Positions 53,246 through 62,203 of a stretch of DNA of 64,000 nt are shown piece after piece (position 1 is the stretch's first letter; the number at the start of each line of letters is the position of its first letter). The DNA is from Oscillospiraceae bacterium (GTDB lineage Bacteria > Bacillota > Clostridia > Oscillospirales > CAG-272). The notes beneath the pieces are model-generated. The model worked only from the letters and a program-made list of their open reading frames with translations. It was not told the origin of the DNA and ran no database searches. The stretch lies in the NCBI GenBank assembly GCA_015064255.1, contig SVSP01000001.1, positions 1 to 64,000 of the forward strand, given 5' to 3'. Made by a program: the position numbers and the translations under genes.

Positions 53246-56200
53246 ATGACTTTCAGAGAAAAATTTGTAAAATACGAGCCAACCGATGAGTCGGGGCAGG
53301 TAATAAACAGAATAAAAGAATTTTCTCTCCGCCTTGATAAAGAGCGTAAAATGCTTGAAATTTTTGCACAGATAGATGGCGAGCCTGCAAGTAAGCGTGT
53401 CCTTTACAGAATGGAAGAGGATCTTTGCAGAGCGTATGAGCTGAATTCGGTAAGAATATTCCCGAAATATTCTTCGGATATGTTCAGTATCAAGCGAATG
53501 GACGGAATAATTGAGGAAGCGGGACGAATAGGCGTTGTCGCAAGAGGATTTTTTGACAGCTATTCGCTCTCCGAAAAAGACGGCAAGATAATCATAACTC
53601 TTGGCTTTACCAAGGGCGGAATAGGACTTCTCTGCAAGGCGGAAACTCCCGAGATACTCACTAACATAATAAAAAGCGAATACGGTCTTAATATTCCCGT
53701 TGAAATAACGGGAAAGAAATCCCCCGATATTCTTTATGAAGACTTTGCAAAGAGCCAAAAAAGTGAGCTTGACCATATGTATGCCGATTTCAAGGCGGCA
53801 CACCCGCAGGTGGTTAAGAAAGAAGAAACGATAGCACAGGAGACACCTGCGCTTCCCGATGACGTCGGCAACAGCGTGTATAAGAAAAATCCCGATTATA
53901 AAGCTTCGCCTGCCCTGTGTGTTGCGGACGGAATATATACCGCAGGAACTATGAAGTTTGACGTAAACGAGCCCGAAATCATTCTCGGCGAAGAGATGGC
54001 GGGCGAGATCACGTCCATCGGTATGCTTGAAAGGTCGTGTAAAAATATCAGAACTGTCGGTAAGGTCATTTCGGTGGAATCATTCACAACGAGAATGGGA
54101 AAAACGATAGTTACGGTAGGAATTACAGACGGACTTTCGTCTATAAATGTAAAAGTCAGCTTTGCGGATGAGGGTGAAGCGGCATCATTTCAAAAGAAGC
54201 TCGATTCGCACGGACGCAAGATATTCCGCGGAATACAGGTGGTTGTCGTGCTTTACGATATCGCACTCGACGTATGCGGAAACTGCCTTAAGGATAAGAG
54301 CGATAACGAGTTCTTTGTAGATGCAAAATCAGCGGCTATCACGAAAATAATAGAGAGAAGCGACGATGCGTCCGAAAAGCGTGTTGAGCTTCACGCACAT
54401 ACCAATATGTCGGCAATGGACGCGCTTACCTTCCCCGAAGTCCTTGCAGAAACAGCAGACCGCTGGGGCTGGGATGCTATTGCAGTTACCGACCACGGAA
54501 ACGTACAGGCTTTCCCGATAGTTATGGAAACCGTGGCAAAGAAAAATCTCAAAATCATTTACGGAATGGAAGCCTATTTCGTGGATGATACCGCAAGAGC
54601 AATTTACGGAAACGCAAGCTTTAAATTCGAAACAGATGAATTTGTAGTTTTCGATATAGAAACGACAGGACTTTCTCCGACAACCTGTAAGATTACCGAA
54701 ATCGGTGCAGTAAAAGTTAAAAGCGGCGAAATTCTTGAGGTTTTCTCAACCTTTGTTGACCCAGAATGTCATATTCCCGAGCAGATAACCTCTCTTACGG
54801 GCATTACCGACGAAATGGTCAAGGGGGCTCCCTCACAGGAGGAAGCGGTAAAAGCCTTCCTCGAATTTTCGGGCGACAGAATGCTTATCGCGCACAACGC
54901 GGGATTTGATACGAGCTTTATAAGAACTGTATGTGAGCAGTATTCGATACCGTTTGAAAATACATTTCTCGATACGGTCGCGCTGTCAAGATACGTAAAC
55001 CCGACGCTGAAAAAGCATAAGCTCGATACCCTTGCGGAGTATTTCGGACTCGGTGACTTTAATCACCACAGAGCCTCGGATGACGCTCATATGCTTGCGC
55101 TTATTTTCTTCAGAATGGTTGAAAAGCTCAACGAGGAGGGTATTTATACGGTCGAAGAAATGAACCGCGCTATGAACGATAAGGCAAACCCCTTGAAGCT
55201 TCGTCCGTATCATATGATAATACTTGTAAAGGATCTCGTCGGACTTAAAAATCTTTATAAGCTTATCTCGTCGAGCTATCTTGAACATTATCACAGATAT
55301 CCGAGAATACCTAAAAGCAGGCTGAATGAATTCCGTGAAGGACTCATAATAGGTTCGGCGTGTGAAGCGGGTGAGCTTTTCCAGGCGGTACTTCAAAATA
55401 AATCGCAGGCAGAGCTTGACGAGATTGCCGATTACTATGACTATCTCGAAATACAGCCCCTCATAAACAACAGATTTATGATAGCAAACGGTACTGCTTC
55501 AAGCGAAGAAGACCTTCGTAATTTTAACCGTAAAATAATTGAAATAGGCGATCGGATCGGAAAACCGGTAGTTGCGACCTGCGACTCACATTTTACAAAT
55601 AAAGAAGATGACGTTTACAGACAGATTCTGCAGGCGGGAATGAAGTTTTCGGATGCCGATAAGGAAAGCGGACTTTATCTGCGCACGACAGATGAAATGC
55701 TTGAGGAATTTTCATATCTCGGAGAAGAGAAGGCGTACGAGGTCGTAGTTACAAATACAAGAAAAATAGCAGAGCAGATAGAAAAAATAAGACCTATCCC
55801 CGAGGGAACTTATACACCGAATATTGATGGCGCGGAGCAGGAGCTTCAGGATATGTGCTGGAACAGAGCACACTCTATGTACGGTGATGAGCTTCCCGAA
55901 ATCGTTGAAAAAAGACTTGCAAAAGAGCTTGAATCTATTATAAAGCACGGTTTTGCCGTTCTTTATATGATCGCGCAGAAGCTCGTAAAATACAGCGAGG
56001 ATAACGGTTATCTCGTCGGCTCGCGAGGATCGGTAGGCTCGTCATTTGTTGCAACGATGGCGGGAATTTCCGAGGTAAACCCGCTGCCGCCGCATTACAG
56101 ATGCCCTAAATGCCGATATAACGAGTTTATCACCGACGGAAGCTACGGAAGCGGATTTGATATGCCCGATAAGATATGCCCGGAATGCGGCACGAAAATG

Positions 56201-57697
56201 CTCAATGACGGACACGATATCCCCTTTGAAACCTTCCTCGGATTCTACGGAGATAAATCCCCCGATATCGACCTTAACTTCTCGGGCGAAGTACAGGGTA
56301 AGGTACATAAATATACAGAAACACTTTTCGGTAAGGAAAACGTTTTCCGCGCGGGAACGATATCATCTCTCGCTTCGAAGACCGCTTACGGATATGTTAA
56401 AAAGTATCTTGAGGACAGAAATGTCAGCGTAAATAAAGCAGAGGTCAACAGACTTGTGTTCGGATGCGTCGGAACGAAGAAAACTACAGGACAGCATCCG
56501 GGCGGAATTATCGTTGTGCCGCGTGAATACAGCGTTTACGATTTCACGCCCGTGCAGCATCCCGCGGACGATGCAAACTCGGATACCGTAACTACGCACT
56601 TCGCGTTTACATATCTGCACGATACGATACTCAAGCTTGACGAGCTCGGACACGATGTGCCGACCAAATATAAATGGCTTGAACGCTATACGGGACTCAG
56701 CGTAATGGATGTTCCGATGAACGACCCGAACGTTTATAAGCTCTTCACCTCGCTTGAGCCTCTCGGACTCAAGGAAGGCGATATCGACTGTAACGTAGGA
56801 ACGTACGCGCTCCCCGAAAGCGGAACGAGATTCGTTCAGAAGATGCTCGAAGAAGCGCAGCCGAGAAACTTTGCCGACCTTTTGCAGATACAGGGACTTT
56901 CGCACGGTACAGACGTTTGGACGGGTAACGCACAGGACCTCATCAGAGACGGAATATGCACGATTTCCGAGGTTGTCGGAACTCGTGACAGTATAATGCT
57001 GACTCTGATAAGATACGGACTTGAAAGCGGACTTGCCTTCAATATTATGGAAAAGGTAAGAAAGGGTAAAGGTCTGACGCCCGAATGGGAAGAAGAAATG
57101 CGCGCTCACGACGTTCCCGAATGGTATATTACATCGTGTAAGAAAATAAAATATATGTTCCCGAAGGCACACGCGGCGGCATATCTTATGTCAGCTATAA
57201 GACTTGCGTGGTTTAAGATATACCGTCCTCTTGAATTTTACGCAGCATATTTCACGGTTGCACCCAAAGGAATAAATGCGACGGTAATAAGTCAGGGCAG
57301 AGGAGAGGTCAGAAAGCGTATGGCAGAGATCGCCGATAAGCAGAAGGACAGAACGGCGTCCGCAAAAGAGGCAGAAGAGCTTTCAACCCTTCAGCTTGTA
57401 GATGAAGCTATGGCGCGCTCGGTAAAATTCCTGCCGGTTGACCTTTATAAATCGGGCGCATACGAATTTTTGCCCGAAAACGGAAAGATAAGAATTCCGT
57501 TCAATGCTATTCCCGGTCTTGGTGACGAAGCGGCGAAGAAGATAGTTGCGGTTCGTGACGAGGGTGGGCTTCTCTCGCGCGTTGAGCTTCAAGAAAAGGC
57601 AGGCGTTTCAAAGGCAATAATGCAGCTTCTTACAGAAAGCGGAGCGCTTGACGGACTTGCCGAAACTAATCAGATATCAATGCTTGATTTCTTTTAA
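53246..57697 (+). CDS. polC: DNA polymerase III alpha subunit, Gram-positive type (PolC)
   Basis: 1483 residues, full length. Main replicase with built-in 3'-5' proofreading. An OB domain near 265-345, a PHP domain (VELHAHTNMSAMDAL, VTDHGNVQAF), a DnaQ-like exonuclease (VVFDIETTGLSP to HRASDDAHML), polymerase core (QHPGGIIVVPREYS; KSPDIDLNFSGEVQ) and a zinc segment CPKCRYNEF...CPECGTKM in the palm-proximal region. The N-terminal ~260 residues are less conserved. Last gene of the block. Confidence 0.97.
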   Translation: MTFREKFVKYEPTDESGQVINRIKEFSLRLDKERKMLEIFAQIDGEPASKRVLYRMEEDLCRAYELNSVRIFPKYSSDMFSIKRMDGIIEEAGRIGVVARGFFDSYSLSEKDGKIIITLGFTKGGIGLLCKAETPEILTNIIKSEYGLNIPVEITGKKSPDILYEDFAKSQKSELDHMYADFKAAHPQVVKKEETIAQETPALPDDVGNSVYKKNPDYKASPALCVADGIYTAGTMKFDVNEPEIILGEEMAGEITSIGMLERSCKNIRTVGKVISVESFTTRMGKTIVTVGITDGLSSINVKVSFADEGEAASFQKKLDSHGRKIFRGIQVVVVLYDIALDVCGNCLKDKSDNEFFVDAKSAAITKIIERSDDASEKRVELHAHTNMSAMDALTFPEVLAETADRWGWDAIAVTDHGNVQAFPIVMETVAKKNLKIIYGMEAYFVDDTARAIYGNASFKFETDEFVVFDIETTGLSPTTCKITEIGAVKVKSGEILEVFSTFVDPECHIPEQITSLTGITDEMVKGAPSQEEAVKAFLEFSGDRMLIAHNAGFDTSFIRTVCEQYSIPFENTFLDTVALSRYVNPTLKKHKLDTLAEYFGLGDFNHHRASDDAHMLALIFFRMVEKLNEEGIYTVEEMNRAMNDKANPLKLRPYHMIILVKDLVGLKNLYKLISSSYLEHYHRYPRIPKSRLNEFREGLIIGSACEAGELFQAVLQNKSQAELDEIADYYDYLEIQPLINNRFMIANGTASSEEDLRNFNRKIIEIGDRIGKPVVATCDSHFTNKEDDVYRQILQAGMKFSDADKESGLYLRTTDEMLEEFSYLGEEKAYEVVVTNTRKIAEQIEKIRPIPEGTYTPNIDGAEQELQDMCWNRAHSMYGDELPEIVEKRLAKELESIIKHGFAVLYMIAQKLVKYSEDNGYLVGSRGSVGSSFVATMAGISEVNPLPPHYRCPKCRYNEFITDGSYGSGFDMPDKICPECGTKMLNDGHDIPFETFLGFYGDKSPDIDLNFSGEVQGKVHKYTETLFGKENVFRAGTISSLASKTAYGYVKKYLEDRNVSVNKAEVNRLVFGCVGTKKTTGQHPGGIIVVPREYSVYDFTPVQHPADDANSDTVTTHFAFTYLHDTILKLDELGHDVPTKYKWLERYTGLSVMDVPMNDPNVYKLFTSLEPLGLKEGDIDCNVGTYALPESGTRFVQKMLEEAQPRNFADLLQIQGLSHGTDVWTGNAQDLIRDGICTISEVVGTRDSIMLTLIRYGLESGLAFNIMEKVRKGKGLTPEWEEEMRAHDVPEWYITSCKKIKYMFPKAHAAAYLMSAIRLAWFKIYRPLEFYAAYFTVAPKGINATVISQGRGEVRKRMAEIADKQKDRTASAKEAEELSTLQLVDEAMARSVKFLPVDLYKSGAYEFLPENGKIRIPFNAIPGLGDEAAKKIVAVRDEGGLLSRVELQEKAGVSKAIMQLLTESGALDGLAETNQISMLDFF

Positions 57698-57717
57698 AGA
57701 AACTCAAATAAAGAGAA

Positions 57718-57748
57718 AACAGCTTTACTTTTCGTAAGGCTGTTTTTT
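57718..57748 (+). terminator. polC terminator
   Basis: AACAGCTTTAC/GTAAGGCTGTT (one G-T pair) followed by TTTTTTG. Confidence 0.85.
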
Positions 57749-57752
57749 TGTA

Positions 57753-57780
57753 TAAAAATCCCCGCGCGGTGGCGCGGGGT
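57753..57780 (-). terminator. Terminator of the minus-strand lipoprotein gene
   Basis: CCCCGCGC/GCGCGGGG with a GGTG loop; on the minus strand ATTTTTATA follows. It is 12 bases beyond the stop codon at 57792. Confidence 0.82.
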
Positions 57781-57791
57781 GAATGTGAGAA

Positions 57792-58472
57792 TTATTTATT
57801 CGGGAATTTCAAATTAAGACTTTCGTAATATTTGCTCCCCCACTCTGGATTAAGAGTATTTACCACAAGTATTTCACCTACGGACAAATCGGATATATCG
57901 TCATTTTTCACTTCAATAACAACGATCAAGTCATTAAGATCTGTACTCAAGTCATTTTCCATATTAACTTCTACTGCAAATATCGGATAGAGCTTTGATT
58001 CTCTTACAATAACTCCAGCAAACTCTATCAGATTTTCACTGCTGCAATACTCAAAAGAAACAAGCATGAGAGAATTTTCTTTGAAGAAATCATCGCCGTA
58101 GTCTTTTTCCAGTTCAAAGTAATGATTTGATTCGGCTTTTTGCACTTCATCGACCAACTTTAAAATAACAATATCATCGTTCAAACAGGCGCCTTCGATC
58201 ATATCAATATTGTCGAAATTAATATCAATATCCGTATATTTAACAGGCGTGTAAACATATCCGGGATTAGTATTATCTTCGTATTTTTTGTTTTCATCCT
58301 CGTTGTTTTCGTTGTTCTCTTCTTTTTCATTGTCGTTGTTCCCTGGCGTATGAATGTCCGTGGGATTTTTATTGACACAGCCAACCATCACCAATACAAG
58401 TGAAAAAATCATAAACAGCAAGATAATTAACTTTATTTCCGATCTCATAAATATAGATATTATTTTCTTCAT
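57792..58472 (-). CDS. Hypothetical lipoprotein
   Basis: 226 residues. Signal peptide with lipobox VMVGC (Cys about residue 32), then an Asn/Glu-rich linker (NNDNEKEENNENNEDENKKY) and a ~155-residue globular acidic domain that includes the segment ENSLMLVSFEYCSSENLIEF. No family recognised. AGGAGG is 10 bases before the ATG. AT-rich compared with the surrounding genes. Monocistronic, between polC and a very small gene on the same strand. Confidence 0.65.
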   Translation of the reverse strand: MKKIISIFMRSEIKLIILLFMIFSLVLVMVGCVNKNPTDIHTPGNNDNEKEENNENNEDENKKYEDNTNPGYVYTPVKYTDIDINFDNIDMIEGACLNDDIVILKLVDEVQKAESNHYFELEKDYGDDFFKENSLMLVSFEYCSSENLIEFAGVIVRESKLYPIFAVEVNMENDLSTDLNDLIVVIEVKNDDISDLSVGEILVVNTLNPEWGSKYYESLNLKFPNK

Positions 58473-58536
58473 AGTTTGCTTACCTCCTAAACAAATCCTT
58501 ATATATTAATATTTCAACAGAATTATACACATTTAC

Positions 58537-58584
58537 AAAAGCGCATAAGCCGTCTGTCGATCAGTCTTCGGCTCATGCGCTTTT
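58537..58584 (-). terminator. Terminator of the 29-residue small gene
   Basis: AAAAGCGCATGAGCCG pairs with CGGCTTATGCGCTTTT on the minus strand (a G-T pair, otherwise perfect), followed by GTAAATG. The TGA of the small ORF lies in the first arm. Confidence 0.78.
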
Positions 58585-58662
58585 CTTGGTAATTTTAAGT
58601 TTTTGCCTCCAAGAAACACATGGGGGAACATTCCGAAGACCGTTATATTTGATATTTTTCAT
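58573..58662 (-). CDS. 29-residue small protein with its own promoter and terminator
   Basis: 29 residues, basic, beginning MKNIKYNGLRNVPPCVSW and ending KLKITKKSA, one Cys and one Trp. AAGGAGAT lies 7-8 bases before the ATG at 58662. A near-perfect promoter stands about 50 bases upstream, and a hairpin terminator overlaps its stop. Such complete signals around a small ORF argue that it is expressed. No family recognised; the peptide could be a signal, a toxin or a small regulator, or the transcript a regulatory RNA. It lies in the 557-base gap between the lipoprotein gene and gdhA. Confidence 0.5.
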   Translation of the reverse strand: MKNIKYNGLRNVPPCVSWRQKLKITKKSA

Positions 58663-58715
58663 ATCACGATCTCCTTTTTTATGATTTTAGATACTTTTAT
58701 ATCTTTTACACCTAT

Positions 58716-58744
58716 AATATAGCATATTTTACTCATTTTGTCAA
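58716..58744 (-). promoter_or_regulatory. Strong promoter of the small gene
   Basis: On the minus strand TTGACA (complement of 58739-58744), a 17-bp spacer, TATATT (complement of 58716-58721), preceded by an extended TGC. Nearly consensus. Confidence 0.82.
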
Positions 58745-58928
58745 CACTTTTTTCTCCCCCTCGATTTTTGTATGAGTGCACAAAAAAACTTGGTCTGTTT
58801 GGTGTAAATAAACAGCATTTGAGTATCATCTACATTTCAATTTATCACACTAAACCGCAAACTTGACACGTAATTTTTGTAAAAAACGTAAAAATACATC
58901 GTTTTCGATAAAAAATTCGCGATTCCTA

Positions 58929-58957
58929 TTGATTTTCGGGAAGAATAGTGTTATAAT
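58929..58957 (+). promoter_or_regulatory. gdhA promoter
   Basis: TTGATT (58929-58934), 17-bp spacer, TATAAT (58952-58957) with extended TG. A small GCGTG/CACGC hairpin follows in the leader. Confidence 0.78.
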
Positions 58958-59029
58958 TTATAACATATTTTATAGATAATGCGTGAGTGTTTTTTCTTAC
59001 CACGCAATCTTATAAGGAAGGTGCATATT

Positions 59030-60379
59030 ATGTTTAAAAACCAGTACCTCAACGATCTTATGGCAAGAGTTGAGAAAAGAAATCCTAACGAGCCTGAATT
59101 CCATCAGACAGTAAAAGAAGTTCTCGAATCTATCGAGCCTGTTCTTGAACAGAGCCCCGAATATATCGAGAGCGGAGTTATCGAGCGTATGGTTGAACCC
59201 GAAAGAATCATCAAGTTCCGCGTTCCGTGGGTAGATGATAACGGTAAGGTTCAGGTAAACCGCGGCTTCAGAATTCAGTTCAACAGCGCGATCGGTCCGT
59301 ACAAGGGCGGTCTCCGTTTCCACCCCACAGTTAATGAAAGCATTATCAAGTTCCTCGGCTTCGAGCAGACGTTCAAGAACTCTCTTACATCTCTCCCTAT
59401 GGGCGGCGGTAAGGGCGGCTCCGACTTCGATCCTCAGGGCAAGTCTGATGCAGAAGTTATGCGCTTCTGCCAGAGCTTTATGACAGAGCTTCAGAAGTAT
59501 ATCGGCGCAGATACAGACGTTCCCGCAGGTGACATCGGTGTCGGCGCAAGAGAAATCGGTTACCTCTTCGGTCAGTATAAGAGACTTCGTGACGAGTTTA
59601 CAGGCGTTCTCACAGGTAAGGGCCTCTCTTACGGCGGATCTCTCATCCGTCCCGAAGCAACAGGCTACGGCGCAGTTTACTACACAGTAGAAATGCTCAA
59701 GCACTTCGGTGATGATATCAAGGGCAAGACATTTGCTATTTCGGGCTTCGGTAACGTTGCTTGGGGTACCGTTAAGAAGGTTAACGAGCTCGGCGGTAAG
59801 GTTGTTACGATCTCCGGTCCCGACGGATATATCTACGACGAAGACGGTATCAACACAGAAGAAAAGATCAACTTTATGCTCGAAATGCGTGCTTCCTGCC
59901 GTAACAGAGTTGAAGACTATGCTGATAAGTTCGGCGTACCCTTCTTCAAGGGTCAGAAGCCTTGGGGCGTAAAGGCTGACATTCTTATGCCTTGCGCAAC
60001 ACAGAACGAAGTTGATATGAAGGAAGCTGAGCAGATGGTTGCTAACGGAATCAAGTATTACGTTGAAGTTTCCAATATGCCTACAACAAACGAAGCTGTT
60101 GCATATCTTAAGGCTAACGGCGTTATCGTTGCTCCTTCCAAGGCCGTTAACGCAGGCGGTGTTGCAACATCCGGTCTTGAAATGTCTCAGAACTCTATGC
60201 GTTACTCCTGGAGCGAAGAAGAAGTTGACGCTAAGCTCAAGACAATTATGAAGAACATTTTCGACGCATCGGTTAAGGCTGCTAACAAGTACGGCCTTGG
60301 CGACGACCTCGTAGCAGGCGCTAATATCGCAGGCTTTATCAAGGTTGCAGATGCTATGAAGGCTCAGGGTGTAGTTTAA
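59030..60379 (+). CDS. gdhA: NADP-type glutamate dehydrogenase
   Basis: 449 residues. Interconverts 2-oxoglutarate plus ammonia and glutamate. GPYKGGLRFHPTVNES and LPMGGGKGGSDFDP (substrate), VGAREIGYLFGQYK, and FAISGFGNVAWGTVKKV (dinucleotide) mark the hexameric family, of the size of the NADP enzyme. AAGGAAGGTG is ~7 bases before ATG 59030; the frame extends upstream to 58979 without a better site. AAG-rich codon use suggests high expression. Confidence 0.95.
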   Translation: MFKNQYLNDLMARVEKRNPNEPEFHQTVKEVLESIEPVLEQSPEYIESGVIERMVEPERIIKFRVPWVDDNGKVQVNRGFRIQFNSAIGPYKGGLRFHPTVNESIIKFLGFEQTFKNSLTSLPMGGGKGGSDFDPQGKSDAEVMRFCQSFMTELQKYIGADTDVPAGDIGVGAREIGYLFGQYKRLRDEFTGVLTGKGLSYGGSLIRPEATGYGAVYYTVEMLKHFGDDIKGKTFAISGFGNVAWGTVKKVNELGGKVVTISGPDGYIYDEDGINTEEKINFMLEMRASCRNRVEDYADKFGVPFFKGQKPWGVKADILMPCATQNEVDMKEAEQMVANGIKYYVEVSNMPTTNEAVAYLKANGVIVAPSKAVNAGGVATSGLEMSQNSMRYSWSEEEVDAKLKTIMKNIFDASVKAANKYGLGDDLVAGANIAGFIKVADAMKAQGVV

Positions 60380-60397
60380 TTAATTACATATAAACAA

Positions 60398-60431
60398 AAA
60401 TAAGGCGGTCTGAAATCAGACCGCCTTATTT
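60398..60431. terminator. Bidirectional terminator between gdhA and the phosphatase-like gene
   Basis: Perfect 16-bp stem AAATAAGGCGGTCTGA/TCAGACCGCCTTATTT with an AA loop, with T runs at both ends. It lies between converging genes. Confidence 0.88.
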
Positions 60432-60442
60432 GCTGCTTTGAA

Positions 60443-61363
60443 TTAAATAAGCTCAGACGTGTGAGGTACCTTTGATACACGCGGAGCCGCACCCGTGAGA
60501 TGAGAAATATCTTTGTAGGGTGGAATATTGTCGTCGTCAAATACACCGTCGGGGATCTGCGACGTCCATCCGGCTTCGTCAAACGCGGGAGCATCGATTC
60601 CGAGTGCATAGAGAACTATTGCAGAAAGGTCGCGTACGTTTGCCTCGGATATTTCGCAGGGGAGGACAGTCTTTCCGCAGAGTGCGATAGTAACGTATTT
60701 TTCTCCGTCTGTCCATCCGCCGTGGCTTCCGCCGCCGTTTTCGGGATTTGTTCCGCCGTGGTCGGAAATAACAATGAATAATGTATCGTCCAGTATTTCG
60801 GCATCTTTGGCAGACTTGTAAACGTCGTAAACAAGCTCGTCAACCTCGTGTATGCGAGTGAGATGCTGAGGTGTACCGTATCCGTGAGAATGTCCCGCAC
60901 CGTCAACGCTGTCAAACTGAATGAAAAGGAATGTGGGCTTGTTTTCCTTTATATAGCTGCATATCATAGGAGTAAGCTCGCTGTCACGTGCTGTTGCAGT
61001 ATCAACTTTAAGGTCGCGTTCTATTATTCCCGCGCTAATCGGGTTCCAATCGCAAAAGGAACCGAGTTTTGCGTCGGGAATGGCTTTGCTTATTCTGCGA
61101 AACAGGGAGGGGAAGGGAGAATCCTTGGGGTATTCGCGTGAACTTACGATAGCGTTCGTAAGACCGTGAACCTCGGGACCGACACCGATAAGCATAGAGC
61201 CCCAACATTCTGCACTTATCGTGGGATTTGAAGCGAGTGCGCCGTATGTCAGGGCACCGTTTTCAAATATACTGTCAAATTTTGGGGTGTCGGCATCTTT
61301 TATAAACGAACCTGCGCCGTCTATGCCTACAACTATAACGTGTGAATATCTTTTTGTGCTCAT
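60443..61363 (-). CDS. Alkaline phosphatase-superfamily/phosphodiesterase-like protein
   Basis: 306 residues, cytosolic. Metal and nucleophile segment at the start (VVGIDGAGSF then LASNPTISAECWGSMLIGV, with a Thr nucleophile), DSVDGAGHSHGYGT, and VISDHGGTNPENGGGSHGGW supply the zinc ligands. It resembles type I phosphodiesterase/nucleotide pyrophosphatases. ATG 61363 is favoured, as AGAGGTGG is just before it. Probably downstream of tmk in one transcript (24 bases). Confidence 0.85.
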   Translation of the reverse strand: MSTKRYSHVIVVGIDGAGSFIKDADTPKFDSIFENGALTYGALASNPTISAECWGSMLIGVGPEVHGLTNAIVSSREYPKDSPFPSLFRRISKAIPDAKLGSFCDWNPISAGIIERDLKVDTATARDSELTPMICSYIKENKPTFLFIQFDSVDGAGHSHGYGTPQHLTRIHEVDELVYDVYKSAKDAEILDDTLFIVISDHGGTNPENGGGSHGGWTDGEKYVTIALCGKTVLPCEISEANVRDLSAIVLYALGIDAPAFDEAGWTSQIPDGVFDDDNIPPYKDISHLTGAAPRVSKVPHTSELI

Positions 61364-61387
61364 AATGTCCACCTCTGTGTAACGTGC

Positions 61388-62014
61388 TTAAATTTCAAAA
61401 ACTATTTTTTCAATATCGTTTGCGATTTCTTCGGGGGAGCGCGCTGCGTCAATTATCTTTATATTTTCAGCAACACTCAGCTTTTCAAAAACCTCGAAGA
61501 AACGGCTTCTTATTTTCTTTAAAGTAGATGCTTTTTCATATATTTCGGTAAAAGCGCGCGAAGAATCTATTCTCTGCATACAAATATCGGGATCGACATC
61601 AAGGAAGATGCAAACGTCGGGCTTTAAAATATCGGGACAGTCAAGATTCATTTTCATAACCCAATCAAGACCTACGTCAATACCCTGATATGCGAACGAA
61701 GAAAAATAGTAACGGTCACATATGACGTCTTTGCCCGCGTTAAGAAGGGAAATGATGCCCTTTTTAGGATCTGTGTTGTGCTGAACTCTGTCGGCAAGAA
61801 AGAGCGCGGCAAGCTCGGACGGCGTGCGTTTATGATTTCCCGAAAGTGCATCGCGTATCATTCCTCCAATTGCGGTATCGGTTGGCTCTGCTGTGAGAGT
61901 GACGTTTCTTCTCGCATCAAGCAATTTCTTTTCAAGCATACGTATCTGAGTGCCTTTTCCGCTTCCGTCAAGTCCTTCAAATACAATAAATTTTCCTCTT
62001 TTTATTTCCGACAT
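61388..62014 (-). CDS. tmk: Thymidylate kinase
   Basis: 208 residues. Phosphorylates dTMP. P-loop FEGLDGSGKGTQIRML, AEPTDTAIGGMIRDAL, ICDRYYFSSFAYQG (DRY) and the LID region. Start ATG 62014 gives the usual length; upstream in-frame codons to 62182 cross the promoter and a repeat tract. Ribosome binding site AAAGGTCA, somewhat far. Confidence 0.95.
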   Translation of the reverse strand: MSEIKRGKFIVFEGLDGSGKGTQIRMLEKKLLDARRNVTLTAEPTDTAIGGMIRDALSGNHKRTPSELAALFLADRVQHNTDPKKGIISLLNAGKDVICDRYYFSSFAYQGIDVGLDWVMKMNLDCPDILKPDVCIFLDVDPDICMQRIDSSRAFTEIYEKASTLKKIRSRFFEVFEKLSVAENIKIIDAARSPEEIANDIEKIVFEI

Positions 62015-62048
62015 AATATTAAGTGACCTTTCTGTATATCTATAATAC

Positions 62049-62077
62049 ATTCTATCACAGTTTATTGTTGATTTCAA
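62049..62077 (-). promoter_or_regulatory. tmk promoter
   Basis: On the minus strand TTGAAA (complement of 62072-62077), 17-bp spacer, TAGAAT (complement of 62049-62054). Confidence 0.68.
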
Positions 62078-62081
62078 GATT

Positions 62082-62111
62082 AAAATGCGAAAATGCGAAA
62101 ATGCGAAAATG
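62082..62111. repeat. Tandem 8-base repeat
   Basis: Three and three-quarter perfect copies of AAAATGCG between the divergent tmk and ComEC-like genes, just upstream of the tmk -35 box. Copy number could change by slippage. Confidence 0.85.
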
Positions 62112-62139
62112 AAAATTTCTTTCATATCTTTTATTTTAC

Positions 62140-62168
62140 TTGCAAAAGAAGTTTTTTTGATATATAAT
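62140..62168 (+). promoter_or_regulatory. Promoter of the ComEC-like hydrolase gene
   Basis: TTGCAA (62140-62145), 17-bp spacer, TATAAT (62163-62168), 35 bases before the start codon. Confidence 0.72.
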
Positions 62169-62203
62169 ATAAACGACATCAAAAATAATTTTCGGAGATA
62201 GAT

